This document shows, piece after piece, positions 49,501 through 63,241 of a stretch of DNA of 64,000 nt. Within the stretch, counting starts at the first letter, position 1, and each line of letters begins with the position of its first letter. Position numbers and translations under genes: made by a program. The stretch is from Myoxocephalus aenaeus (taxonomy: Eukaryota > Chordata > Actinopteri > Perciformes > Cottidae), in the NCBI GenBank assembly GCA_038501785.1, contig JBAMJR010000051.1, forward strand, positions 6,649,501 to 6,713,500, written 5' to 3'. The notes beneath the pieces are model-generated. The model had not been told where the DNA came from. It saw only the letters and a program-made list of their open reading frames with translations, and did no database searches.

Positions 49501-51993
49501 CGGGATTGTTTTCATGATGGATTCTTCATCCTTTCAACAATAAAAATGTGCGCTAATGGCTCGTCCAGCTCTGAGACGTGCGCGGCCCAGCTGTGCGATC
49601 GGTGTCCGTCTCTCTCCTTAATGAGAAGTGCCAGCGCGCACAGAGTCAACAGACTAGTAAACCTCAGTGTGAACTCCGGTCTGACCTCCCTCCGTCTCTG
49701 TGTGCTCGCTGTCTCGCCCTCCTCTGCGTGAAACAAACAGCTCCTGCAATCATTAAAGGTTTAGTGAACAGCATTTTTGAGGTCTTTGTGTTGAGGGCCT
49801 CTTCATGTTGTACCCGGACATAAGTGGCTCAAATGAAGCTCCGATGAGGCCCACAAAACAAGAATCATAATTATACTGAAAAGCACAAAAACAAAACTAT
49901 TAACAAAAAGACAAACATGAGCCAGACATTTTTTTCTTCTTCATATTATGATATTCTGTCTGTGTTTCCCAAAGCAAGGTTTTGTTAACACAGCCTGTCT
50001 CACACTCCCTCCAACTGACAAACGGTGAGAAAGGGCAAAACGATGCTTTGGGTGAGCACCCCCTCTGCCCTCTCACCTTAAAACTGACCTTCAGTTTGGG
50101 ACACAACCCCCCCGCCCCCCTCCGTGAGCCACTTTGGTTCCAATCAACCAAAGATGGACTACAGTGTAAACAGCATAATAAAATGTACACTTGTTTTAAT
50201 AGTGTTGTATAGGAAAGGTTCCTCCATATAAGACAGCTTTATGAGCAACAGATTGACGTATGAGACTGGCTCACAGGGCAGGTGGGAAGAGTCAACATTT
50301 CCCTTTTATCTGATCCGGTGCATTTGATTATAGCATTTGTTCTCACACAAACAGGGACAACTTCTGCTTTGAGTCCACTCATTATTCCTCTCTCTATTGG
50401 CCATGTTCCTCCATTACCTCCAGGTTCCCATAGCAGCAGCTAATTAACCATGGATGTTCCTAGCTTCTGCTTCTCCCTTCCTAGGTTTCTCTTCCTCTGC
50501 GTGGCACTACTTCCCACGGATGTTTTTCCTACCTACCGGGCGCTGTGGGAAGAAAGGCATCCTGGGCCTCTTGAGGAGGGACCGGTGGCGTCTCACGGCG
50601 GCCCACACATGCTGCCGTCAGAGCGCATTTACGTGTGACGGGGAAGACGTGTCGTTGTGGACCGAGGGGGATGGCATACATCTGCACAAAACACACATGA
50701 GCACAGATGCCAATACATATGCAGATATACTAAACACTAACAAAGAGCACACTCACACTCCCATCTCAGCCTCTAAAGAACAGAGAGAGGCTGAGAATAA
50801 TGAGCTGGGGGCTCCATCAGAAAACAAACCGGGACCATCATTCCCAGGCTCTCCTAATGGGAGGAGAGCCTGGCATCATTCTAAAGCCGCCCCCCTCGTC
50901 TTTGTGCTCACTAATTGTGCTGAACATTACAAAACATGGCTAGCTCTGTACATTCTTATAGCAAATAAGTAATGTCAAAGGAACAGCCCACTAAACAACT
51001 AAGAACTTTATAGGACCACCAGACATAAAGCGGTTTTGCCCACAAACGTCCAGCTCGGCCTTCTGTTCTTTGTTCATAGAAGAAGCAAAACAAGAGTCAA
51101 TCATCTATCTCAGTCGAGCTCAAGCAAATCATTATTTTGCGTCCCACAACAGCAACTTGTCGTCTTCGAGGACTAAAGCTTTGTCACTGAGGAGACATTA
51201 GGACATTGTGACAAATATAGTGGGTAAAAGAGTGGCCTCGTTTGGCAACTAAATTAGCTGAAAAGCCGTTTTTCAGAAATTTGATGGACACTTTTGTTTG
51301 TCATCCCGCTTTCTTCAATTTCTCAAAAGACTGGTTTGTTGTTTCAACTGACAATCTGGGAAGTGAGTGAACGAGGGGAAAGTCATTTTGTGAAGAACTG
51401 CGCTCCTCAACTTGCTCTCATTCTCAATGGGAAAAAGGTAGGAAACTAACTAATATTATACATCTAAAACAAATCTTAAAATCTAAGCACCAAAGGCTTT
51501 AATTTGACTGTGATGTGTTCTTGCTTTGATTTTAAGATAGATACAAAACAATATCATTGGTGATATAAGAATATAAAAAGCCACTTTGTTCAGGATTAAT
51601 GTTTTCGAATAAAGTACACGAATAGAAACAAGATTCTACCACCTAAAAATGATTTAAAAAAATAGCAAGGACAAAGACAGTTTAGTCAGTTAAAATATGA
51701 TCTGATCTTCACAGTCATTTTTATTTGGCAATGGCACTACTTCTGTATCTTTGACTTCTTTTGTGAAGCGTACCTGACAATCGTATAATTCCAAACAATA
51801 AATCCTGTGTCAGATGAGCTCCTCAAGCTGAACTTGAAATAAAGTTGAGCAACAGTATAAAAGTCACAGTCAGAAATGATGAAGCAAATGTTGGAGAAAG
51901 TGAAGCAGTCAAAAACATAAAGGCCTAACTGGGGCGGGGAAAGAGAAAGTGATGAAAGTCTGCTGGTTGACGAAACACTTGAGCATGAGTTTG

Positions 51994-52105
<112 letters not shown>

Positions 52106-53774
52106 CAAATGAGTGAATGCAATGAAGTCTGAAGAGCAAGAGAAAATGTGAGAGAGAAAAATGGTAAAAATGACTAAGTCTGACAAGAAGAACAAATCCC
52201 CGTCACCTCCCAAACATAAGCAGCGTGATGCCGTGTGGTGCCTCGAGCTTTGAAACCGTTAGCGGGCTGCGGTTGGCTCAGCAGCAAACCAGTGTTTTAT
52301 TGGTTCCCCTGGGCAGCGTCATGGAGCTGCCAGCAGCGTCATGGAGCTGCCATCTTTTACTGAGCCCAACGCGCCGACGGCACATTCAGAAATGCCGTTA
52401 CAGCCACTAGACTGAGATCTACACCACGGACCGAGCGCCTGTCCTGTGATGTACAAATTCTGGATGTGGAACAGATTACACAGACTTTTGTTCTGCTCAA
52501 CTGCAGAACAAAGTGGTGGACTTCAAACATGTAACGGGGTAGAAATATACAATGTTTTATGTTTTGTGAGTTGGGTACACATGCTGAGTGAAACTATTCT
52601 CTATGCATCTCTTTTTATTTGTTGAACAATAGACTGCTGTTTGTTGAGCTGAGCGGATTTCTGTCTTTACCACATGTGGTTGTTTTTATATTTCATACAT
52701 GCTGCGGAGAATCTACTCTAACTGGGTCATAAAAGTTTCAAACATTATGAATTGAATGTTAAAATAAATTGTGAGCTGAAATGTAGAAACATTCTCAGGG
52801 TTGAGGGAGAGTTTATAATAGTTTATATTCTATAATTACAGTACACAGAAAGCCTTGTGGGTCTTGAGGCCTGATTCTGATAAATATCCTTAAATTCAAC
52901 TGTTTCAAGGCAAACATATTCAATGAAATGAACACATAATCCAAACAATGTATCTCCCCACAATGATTATATCTTTGAAATGTGGAGAGGGCTTTGAAAT
53001 AGCATTTAAACAATTACAGCAGGGGGTAAGAATTCCTGTAAATATGAACAAAACAGATCAATCAAATAAAAGTTCAGGCTTTATTTGGTGGCTCGTCAAC
53101 CATGTTTTGAATCAATTGATGTCCACTTTTGTAGAATAAATTATAATAGGTTAGAGATACAAATTAAATCAAATAATTATTTTAATTTACAAAATGTTAA
53201 TCACTTTTAAGAACCGCACATCAATAAGTTCCCACGGCCATGACTTGAATATGCATGTTGGCATTGCAACACTGCGTTTAACAATGGACTTACTAAACTA
53301 TGTATTCGTTCTAATTGTGACAACTAGTCGTGGCAGCATTCAGATCATGCCGACTTTGAATTAGAAAAATTATTCTCAGAAGTTTGGCTTTAAAACTCAA
53401 GAAACAAACGAGTTCCTGCAGAAAGAAAAAATACCAGCCAGTTGCCAGTTTGAAGGCGAGTCCTCGAGTACCTGAGCTCTGGAGACGCCGGTCCTCTCAC
53501 GATCCAACACACACAAACTGAACGACCGAGATAAATGACTCCACTCTAGTGTTGTTGTTTGGACACGGAGGTTCATGTTTATGGGTGGGGAGAGACAGAG
53601 AACGAGCACTGATTTTTGTGAGCCTGTGTGATTTACTCCCTTCTTTATTTCTCCAGAACACGTAAAACTAAGTTGTGGCCACGACTGAGGAGCCACATCT
53701 GGACCCGGTGGGACGTGCGTGAAATCATTTCTCTATTCCTGCAATTTACTGTAATGCCTTGCAGATGGTACCGC

Positions 53775-53776
<2 letters not shown>

Positions 53777-53842
<66 letters not shown>
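53777..53842 (+). repeat. (GT)n microsatellite
   Basis: About 33 GT units on the + strand. The only long array in the coro7 intron with this orientation. Confidence 0.95.
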
Positions 53843-53845
<3 letters not shown>

Positions 53846-54559
53846 ATGTAACAACTCCTACGGTAGGACGAGAGGGAACAGGAGAAAGGTGCGAGACTTT
53901 GTGGAGACATGCTATCAAAAAGTAAACTGTACAAAATACATACATATAAGCGTGACTGGTTTTCGGGAGACACGTGCGCCAGTCTTGGCGCCTGCCTGTT
54001 GAATTTATTTTTCCCTGTAGGAGTCTCTACGGCTTCAGCACACGGGTGAGTGACATCACCGCAAGGACAATTTTGTCCTGGCTTCAATTATTTTTAACAA
54101 TTTCTTGTCAACATGTGGAGAAAACAGGAGCTCCGCACGAACGCGTGCGCAGGTCACACTTACAGCAGTATTAAAGCCCTGTACACAAGAGGCCTCAGGT
54201 TTCTGGTTAATTCTGTGACATGTGGCTAAAAGTACACATCAGAGGTGACACGGTTCCTGAGAGCTATCACCTTACTGCACCTTGTTGGGACAGGCTGACA
54301 TTGAAATAGGCTGCCAGCTGCCGACGGGTAGTTTGTCACTGGCTTGAGGAAGTATTCAGCTTTCTCTGGGAATGAAGCGACCATATGTTCTAATGTACAC
54401 TGTGGAGGCAATGGTCAGTACCTCATATGTCAATGGATGGATCAGCTGGGTGAACAGATACAATTCATACTTGTGTGTGATAAGATACTTAGCATTTTTG
54501 CACTTTATTTATTGTTTAATTTTCTTAAATGTAATACACTGTTTTGTTGTATATATATT

Positions 54560-54670
54560 GAGTATTTTTCATACCTAATATTTTTGTGTCTTCTATGTAA
54601 CTTTGCTTGCTGCTGCCACGAACAAATTTTAGGGATGAATAAAGTATACATATTATCTATCTATCTTATC
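54560..54670 (+). repeat. Probable LINE 3' tail ending in (TCTA)n
   Basis: The sequence TTAGGGATGAATAAAGTATA followed by short TCTA repeats is typical of the 3' end of fish non-LTR retrotransposons. The 5' extent is unclear and no reverse transcriptase frame is visible. Confidence 0.4.
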
Positions 54671-55082
54671 TTTTTTTCCATGTATCATACCACTTAACCA
54701 CACATGTGTATTATGTATTCTAGTTTAAAAGGGATGTTGCGCTTGATTTGTTGTCAACACTTGCCCTGTCAGAGAGTCGGTAAGCATAATATTGAAGCCT
54801 CCATTGCTTTCTCTGCAGAGGAGCTGATTCAAATGCACATTTCAAAAAGCAAAGCAAGGTAGTTATTAAAGTGAATAGTCATTCAGTGGATTGTAACCGT
54901 TTCTATGATGAAACAAACCACTGATGCCTTTTTGCTGGAAACAGGTCGTGCAGGTATACAGGCTTTAAGAGATATGCCAAACTGAAAGCAGGCTGGAATG
55001 TCTGTCCCTCACTCGGCCGAGCTGCAAGGTGAGCTGCTCGCTGCTCTCCGGTCTGTGCAGTGCGCGCTGCTGCCGCGCGCCT

Positions 55083-55377
55083 GGCCCCGCCCCCTCCCAT
55101 CCCTCCAACTCCAAGCTCTCCTCTGCTCACCAATAAAGCGCTTTTTGTCCAGGGAGTCGGCACTTGAGCGCATTCCTTGACGTGGACGTCGGTGGGTCTC
55201 TCCAAGGATTTGATGAAGACCGTTCGTTGTAAGTTTACTACGATCAGAGAAACTTTTTTTTGAGAGCGCGCGCACACGGAAAACTACGAGGTCTTGGAGT
55301 AATATCGGCAAACTGCTCCGCTAGGATAAAGACACAAGCGCGACTGCGCTCACAACTTTACTTCTTCGAAGTTCAGG
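55083..55377 (+). promoter_or_regulatory. Promoter with GC box and CCAAT box, plus non-coding first exon (vasn candidate)
   Basis: A CCCCGCCCC box (55086-55094) and CCAAT followed by AATAAAG (55130-55138) lead into a CpG-rich stretch without a long open frame. This ends in CAGG followed by GTAAGAGG, a strong donor at 55378. The layout is that of a + strand promoter with an untranslated first exon from about 55150 to 55377. It holds a 16-codon upstream reading frame starting at 55212 and a TGACGTGG motif (55178-55185). In human, VASN is transcribed opposite to CORO7 from within a CORO7 intron and has a non-coding first exon, so vasn is the best guess. No vasorin coding sequence lies in the window. 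Confidence 0.5.
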
Positions 55378-55934
55378 GTAAGAGGTTTTCCTACTTTGAC
55401 TGATACAAGAAGGCTCGACATTTATTATGTTTGAGCTCTGACACTTGGAGCAGGACCAAGACGTGCGTAAAGACGCGTTAACAGGGTTATGTTGACGAAT
55501 GCAATTCGGGTATGTACGAGTATGATCAACTTTCAAAACAGCGCAACAGATTAACTGCGCCAACAGTATACAATCCAAACTATTTGTCAAGCGTATGTCC
55601 CATTTTAAATACAAGCCACCGGTGATCGGTGTTGATTTAATTTGTGTCCTGTGCGACAACTCCCTTTACACAAACTCATTAGAATAATCCAGAGACTCAC
55701 CGTCTCTGTTCTGCTTAACAGTCAGGTCATAATATTAGAAAAACATGCTTGTAACGTACAGTCATTAATTGGATTTTTTTCTGCAAATGCACATAGCATC
55801 CCTGTAAAATGTGGACACACACAAAAAAACTATAGTTCTTTGTTGTAAAGATCTACAAATCAACATGACCCGCTCCAGTGACTTATTGAATGTAACCGGT
55901 TTTATTGGCGCTAATGACAATAAAACAATATTTG

Positions 55935-56130
55935 GGAGCGTGATGTGCGCGGAACAAAATCAGCCATCGGGGCGGTAACGAGGCGGGCTGGTGCGGGACC
56001 GCAGGACGCCGTGCAGCAGGCAGGGGCCGAGCCGAGAGTCTAGACCGCACCGAGCCCCGCTCACCGCAGGGGAAAAGCTGTTTTTGGACTCACGCGGAGG
56101 GGACGTCCCGTAGCAGAAAGTTCAATAGGA
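55935..56130. promoter_or_regulatory. CpG-rich patch with GC boxes
   Basis: GC- and CpG-rich in an AT-rich setting, with GGGGCGG and GAGGCGG boxes and, just upstream, TTATTGGCGC. It lies about 600 bp into the intron after the candidate first exon at 55377. It may be a second promoter or an enhancer; orientation is not clear. Confidence 0.35.
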
Positions 56131-57451
56131 CACAATTGCGTTGAAATGCTTTCGATACGCAGCGATGTTGGTGGCACCCTATAATATATGACATATCTAT
56201 AAACAGCTGCTATAAAGATGCAGCCATAATTTAATTATTTGCAAAACAAAAAACATTCATCATTGTTAGCACTTGCTTTTTAGCTGAAGGCGGTGCAGTG
56301 GGGAGAAGGTAACACTACAAATTAGAGATACATCCCTTTCCTTCAGCTTGTGTGCAGCAGAGCAATGAGCGATGGGGTCAAATTCCTGAAAGATTAAATC
56401 TCAGAGTGACCCGCCACTCCACTCAGATAAACTAACATCCAATGAAGTGGCATGACACAACACGTTTAGACCCATTGCTGTTCCAAAGAAAGTGGAGTCA
56501 TAAAGAACCGCAAGTGCATCTGTTTCTCTCCAGATAATCTCATCTTTCCAAATATAATGCCAATGTATTGTGTGATTCTCTGAGAAGGGTCTTTAAAGAG
56601 GGACCCTTATATTTGCAGTTTTCCATTTTGTAAGTGTTTGTTCCTTGTTGCCGGGGTGAAACAAGAAAAGAAAAGCTTAGTCAGATTAGCATCTTTTACA
56701 CAGCCCCCCACAAACAGGCATGGAAAATTGCCTAATCTTTCCTGGGGGCTAAACAGGCAGCATAAACTACTCCAATAGCCCCAATATTAACCCCTACACC
56801 AGTGTATAACTTGTCATTACGCTATAGGAGAAGCTACTGTGCCATTGACAGTATATAATAGTGGTAATTGGTTTATATTAGGCTGCCAGACACAGCAGAG
56901 CAGCCACAGGAGGCCAATTATCCGTCACTAATGTGGAGAACTTTCAGGCTACTACGATGCACAGATTGGAACAGTTACAGCTCAAGGAAGCGGCCGTTAT
57001 TTACTGGCGTAAAGCTCACGGCAGACCTTTGGCTTGTTGACACCGTGACACTGATGTGTCACTACATGAGGAGAGATACAGCGAGGAGGAATTGATGAGG
57101 TTGGGTAAAGTTTACATGTGATGTAAAAGTCACAGCGTGCCAAAATATTAGTCACATAACACTTTGGCAATAAAGTGTGCGGCCGTGCGTGCTGGTGTGA
57201 GTGTTAAGTGGGACACGTATGCACACCGGGGGGATTATCCCGGCCCCCACGGGACATTTCATGCCCTTAAATGTCGGTCTGTGGACGGGAAGCATGAGTA
57301 AGGCAAAGTAGCCCTCTATCCTCAAACCCAATTTAAGCAATTAAGCACAGGCTTGCTGTCCCGCCGCTGTGACAGTGATGTCGAAACAACACTACTCCTC
57401 CGGGATCTGGTTGCCACCATTGTGTCAGTCTGTTATTTTATTTCCTTATTC

Positions 57452-57475
57452 TTTTTTTTTTTTTTTTTTTTTTTT
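57452..57475. repeat. Poly(T) tract, 24 T
   Basis: An uninterrupted T run, followed directly by a 17-bp sequence that recurs at 57541-57557. Confidence 0.9.
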
Positions 57476-58575
57476 ACAAAATCTTCGGCTGACATTTCAT
57501 TATCTGTGCCAAAGAGCTCGGGTGAAAAGAGCACCGATGTCAAAATCTTCGGCTGACGATGAATGACAGTTGTTTTTTCTTCATGAGCCGTGTTGAGACA
57601 CGACTATAGACATCTTACAGGAGCCGGTGATACCGGTAAATCTTTACATCGAGCGTCGCCACGCTTCTATTTCCAAACCGGCTGAGAGAAGAGGATTTCA
57701 CATTGTGCCTCATTTTGCCAGAGCTGCGTTTTACGCCAATTAGGGCAGTGCCTGAAGCATCTTACCTTCTGCAGCAGAGGGATTAGAGGGTTAAAAGTCA
57801 GGTTCTGAGGCGGGGAAGCTCAGGAAGGGAGGAGAGGAGGAATATGGGGAGGTGGAGGTAGAGGAGGTCACTCACACAGCAGGCAGGGAGAGGGAAGTCG
57901 ACAGAGCAGAAAACTGGAATATGCGGGTGAGTGTTTGTTTTTCTCAAGGCCATGAGAAAGTGAGTGCTCATCACACAATTAGCAAGGAGTCTGTGGGAGG
58001 AGAGAGAGAGAGAATTCTAGGTGTTCCTCCGTCAGAATTAAAGGCTCCGGCGTGCCCCTCGTCAGGTGCTGTGCAGCAGGGGGGCGTACCCTGGTTGACA
58101 ACCAAGAGCCGCTCTCTCAAAGAGGCATCTTAAATAAAACCCCTGGCTTCAAGGGCCTCAGCCCCACACATCAATGCTGACCCAGCGGTATGCAGAGGCA
58201 AACCCCAAACCTGCGCTGCCTGCCAAGCTAAATTGAAGAAGAGCTTGCCGATGCAGCCAAATGATGCGTTCAGAAGAACCACTTCAAAACCTTGCATAAA
58301 TATACACACACATGTGAAGGGATCTGAGGGCTTTGGAGTGCCCCAGCTTGAGCGTAAACCTCAAATAACTGCTGTCCTCCGTGTCCACAGATGCTCACTA
58401 TTGTCAGATGTATCAGTTTGTATATCTTCTAGCAGATGAAACAAATAAACTACTCGCTGAAGCTTTACATTATATGCTTTTTTTTTTTGCCATTTCACTT
58501 TCATTGGAAAATCTGCAAAAAACAGTCACAAATTACTAAACCAACAGCAGTGAAGTATTGAGGGACAGGAGCAAC

Positions 58576-58577
<2 letters not shown>

Positions 58578-58659
<82 letters not shown>
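58578..58659. repeat. (GA)n microsatellite, about 41 units
   Basis: Perfect GA array of 82 bp, purines on the + strand. Confidence 0.95.
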
Positions 58660-58662
<3 letters not shown>

Positions 58663-59007
58663 CTCATCCCAGAAAGCCACCACAAATTGCTGCATTTCAG
58701 TGGACCATAAAAAAAGAAGAGGAACAGCTCATAATCTAAGGTTGTAATTACCTCTGGCCAGCACTGTAATTAGGAAATGAGCCTTGAACCAGATCTTGCT
58801 GGGCAAGAGCAAAGCAAGGACTCACACGTGCACTCACGCGCACGCACACACACACACTTTGGCCAAACCGCTGAGATTAACATTAATGTTTTACTGAATA
58901 TGGATTGAATGATAAAACGGCAGAGTAAATATGCGAGGTGTGTACCTGCAGGTCAGTGTGTGTCTACTCGCCATCAAGTCACCGATTGTCCTCCGAGACG
59001 TTGTTCG

Positions 59008-59009
<2 letters not shown>

Positions 59010-59096
<87 letters not shown>
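59010..59096 (-). repeat. (CA)n microsatellite, about 43 units
   Basis: Perfect CA array of 87 bp; GT on the coro7 sense strand. Confidence 0.95.
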
Positions 59097-59098
<2 letters not shown>

Positions 59099-61398
59099 AT
59101 GTAGGCACGTCGCACACATACAAGCTGGTACGTACACGGAGAGCCGCTTTCTCGCATGACATCATTCGACGTTGGAGTTGTCCGGTCCCCTTTTGCTACA
59201 TATCTATTCCCGTCGCAGCCAGGGACACAAATAGTGTTGTTATCTGCTGCTGTCCGCACCTTGAGAGAGCAGGAGGCCGCCCGAGAGAGAAAAATCTGTG
59301 CATGTATACAAATGTATACATCCCAATGCCACTGAGCATCAGCCCACATCTAAACCACTCGACACTGAAATCAACAGCCGAGCGGTCGTGACAAGTCACA
59401 GCTTTTCACTGGTGTACAAATTCAACACACATGAAGCCTGTTAAATACAGAGCAAGGAAACACACCTGCAGCAAAACATGAAGCTTGTCTCCGTTTAGCC
59501 CAACCGTCATCTGCAGGTTTAGGGTTTGGACCGATGTTTTGAGCTGTAATTTGAACAAATTGCTGTCAGTTTTAGATGATGCCACTACAAAGTGGTTCAA
59601 ACATTACGATCAGACCGCTCAGCTACTTTCTGCTTTGGGAGAGATTAAACCAGATGGGGGAAGAGAAAGGGAGTGACACAGAGAGAAAAGGAGAAACATG
59701 GGAGGAGAAGGGTGAGGCAATATTTATGTTTAACAGATGAACACAGAGGAAGAAAGAAAATTATAGTGAAGAGAAAGGCTGAGCAGTATCAGAATAACAA
59801 AAATAGATCCTTCAAAAGAGAACACATATGATAGGAAACCAATAATGGCAAAGAGTAACTGGCAGGTTAAAAGATACTACCAATGATTTGTCAGTGTGCA
59901 GTCTGAACAAATTAAAGACCAAATGTCTCATGGAAAGATGTGGAGAAGGCGGCCTGAGCTATTACGGCATACCAAGCCAGGGAGATTGTTGTCGGCAGCT
60001 TTGTCTTTTTTTTTTACAAAAGTGCTACAGTCATTCATGAAGCTTAGTGGTGAAGATGATTTGAATCTATTTTAAGTGCCGAGATCCACTCTGTGAGCTA
60101 AATATTTACAATGCAGACAAGAGTGACCTCACTGTGACCTCTGGAAACTGACCGCGGCCGGGTCAGCGCACGAGTCATCAGACAGTAGTAGCTCACATAA
60201 GATTGTCAGGAACCCCTGCATGTATTCACCCACTAACAAGCATGCATCATTGTGTTGCACACACACACACCCCAACACACACACACAAGCCTCTTTGCAG
60301 CAAAGCAAAAACACAAATAAACACAAATAAACAGGCCTCGCAGTAGGTCAGCGGGCCACCCCGAGCCTCGGACTTGTTTGTCAGATGTAAACGCCGCACT
60401 CCGCATGTGTGCTGCACGGTGACTCAGAGGTGGTATATGCACAGTGAGGTGAGGTTTCAGGTGTTACACAATCATGTATAACACGTGGTTTGTTTGTCCT
60501 GCTGGTTTTCACCTTACTCAGAGCTCAGGTATATGAAGTATGGTCTGAAAACAGTACTTAGAGTCTGTTAACGTTACAACTATTCATACTAACTACATGC
60601 AACTTACTCTTCTAGTATGTTTCCACTGTCTGTGATGTAGAAACCGGAGAGATGCTATGTGCATCTCCTCTAATTATCTGATAAACTGTTGAATGACCAT
60701 GCCTTGAGTCAATTATATGAACATTTTAAAAGTCTGCTATTAGAAAACAAGTGGGGGAGCGGCTCTTGGTGAAATGTCTCCACCTAATAAAACGTCTATT
60801 AAGTGGTCACTTTGTGTGAAGAACTCACAAGTATGATCCAATAACCGCGCACCAAAATAGCATTCAATACTAGTTAAGGCTGTATTCATTCAAACAAACA
60901 AATGGGCGCACGCACAAACCCCTCTGTTGTCACGGATAATGAGACGCTAATCAATAAAAACACACAAACAGTGCGGTCAATTTGGGCCCTGCCAGCTGAC
61001 ATCACATACAATTAAAGCTGCTCTTGGCTTTCATTAGAGAACCGAGGGCCCCTACTTGTCTGAAACACACACAAACACACACACACACTTAATCAAAATA
61101 CTTGCGGTAAAGCACACGCACACGTCCCTTTATTGAGAACTCTAAAAAGGAAATCAGTAAAGGAAAAATGTTATACCTGCTTTGAAATATTAGCAAAATT
61201 GTCAAATTCAGTTAAATGTCAGTCTTTGTAGGAAAAATATCAATTTATATCACTTTTACGTTTGATGAACACCTCATTCAGGAACAGTTTAAGACAGTGA
61301 AACTCAATTAATCTGGCAGATCACACCAGAAACTGTGCTATAAACACAGTGCAACACATGGGGGCTCAAAGAAACAGTCTCATGTTTTCTTAGGAAGT

Positions 61399-61399
<1 letters not shown>

Positions 61400-61495
<96 letters not shown>
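61400..61495 (-). repeat. (CA)n microsatellite, 48 units
   Basis: Perfect CA array of about 96 bp; GT on the coro7 sense strand. Confidence 0.95.
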
Positions 61496-61497
<2 letters not shown>

Positions 61498-62636
61498 CGG
61501 GCCATGGCTGATGTGCGATACCAGAGCACAAGGAGCTGACAGATTGGAGAGCGGTCGGCCTGCATTCTTCCTCTCCCGCTCTGTCATTCTCTTGTGCTGC
61601 CACTCGGCCTGCCAGCACTCAGCACTCGGCTGGAATCCAACCAATTAACAGGCAAAAAACTTCCTGTCTTGCTTGCAAACAATGCATGACAGGGGGGCTG
61701 GATTCCAAATAAGTCGTATGGCTAACGGCTACAAACTGTTGTGTTGTTTCCAGGGAAGGAAGACCTGAAACCAGAAAAAGTGGAGCGTGCGTAGAGGAGG
61801 AACCTTCTTCACTGGGTGAGTGAAGCAATACATGTAATCTAACATTATGAATAAGATGTGGCCGGGTACCAGGATACGAACCTTCCAGGAATAACATTTC
61901 CATTGTAATACAAAAAAAAGAAAAAAGAAAAGCACAACGGAAGCAAAGACACCCGTCATAATAATAATATACTCCTTTGAATATTTGCATCTATAAACCC
62001 AAATTACACGCTGTAGGCGGTCCTTATTGTGTTAACTGTAACACCCGGCTTCCTCAACAGGGTCCTTTCACGCAACTCTGAGCGTCTTAACACGACTGGC
62101 AGGAGAACAAGAGCAGCTCTCTTCACACACACGGCATTTAATAGATACAGTGCGGCTGTGTAGGGTTACAGACAGAGGGGAAAGGGAAAAGTTTGGAGTT
62201 TACCGGGACTGTCTGCCTGCTGGAGTTATGAAGAAGTGGGTCGAGTGTAGACTTCTCGGTTCATGTAACCGTGAAAACATCTAGTTGGTGTAAAGGTTTT
62301 TTTTTTAATTATAAACGAAATGTCAATGAGCTGCACAGTTGCACTGAATGTTCAGTTCTCTGACAGTGTGGTTTATGTGTAAGATCCCCTCAGGACAAAG
62401 TCCCACTAAGAAAACAAATAATGTTTCTGTTGTTTTACATATGCAGACTATTGATCGAACACTAAAAAACAAAAACTAATAAACCTCCTATATGTGCCGG
62501 GGTTATCGCCTATTATTGCGTCTGTGTTGAAAACCGTCGCTCTGACTTTCTTTTCTACTTTACAAACCCCTCACCCTCATTCCTGTGTTGTGTTAGTTGT
62601 CAATGAGCTGTGACAGGAACTGTGTGCGCTTGTAAA

Positions 62637-62739
<103 letters not shown>

Positions 62740-63172
62740 GGGACAAGACCATAGCCTCGGACCTCCGGACGCGCACCGCTACTCTCGCTAATTGCCTTAC
62801 AGCTCCTGCATGTCTCTCTGAGCAGCCGCTTCGTCCTCAGGGAAAACAGAGGAGCCCAGTTCCCATTCTGAGGTTAAGGCATTTGCGTTTAGTGCTTTAA
62901 GTTATTTGCTATACAAGCAACTCTTCAATGCCAAAATAAACAGTTTGGGCCTTAATCCTTTGAGTTTCAACATCAAAGCCGGGTACCGACTAGTTAAAGC
63001 ACATCTTGCGTGTGTCTTACCTGCCTTTTTGCTCATTAATGTCCTGACACCAAGGTGAGCACGTATAATTGTGGGCTAATATTGCTTTAATCTAAAAGCA
63101 AACATAGCAAGAGCAAACAAAGGTGCTCCTCCATGAAATGCAGATACTCAAACACAAACAGATTGACATCAG

Positions 63173-63174
<2 letters not shown>

Positions 63175-63238
<64 letters not shown>
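63175..63238 (-). repeat. (CA)n microsatellite, 32 units
   Basis: Perfect CA array of 64 bp. It is the last of four long arrays within 4.3 kb. Confidence 0.95.

Positions 63239-63241
<3 letters not shown>

Noticed and set aside
50454..50972. 172-residue open frame on the + strand
   Set aside because: No domain or family recognised, mixed composition, overlapping frames also open, no splice context. Probably chance; spliced RNA or homology would be needed.
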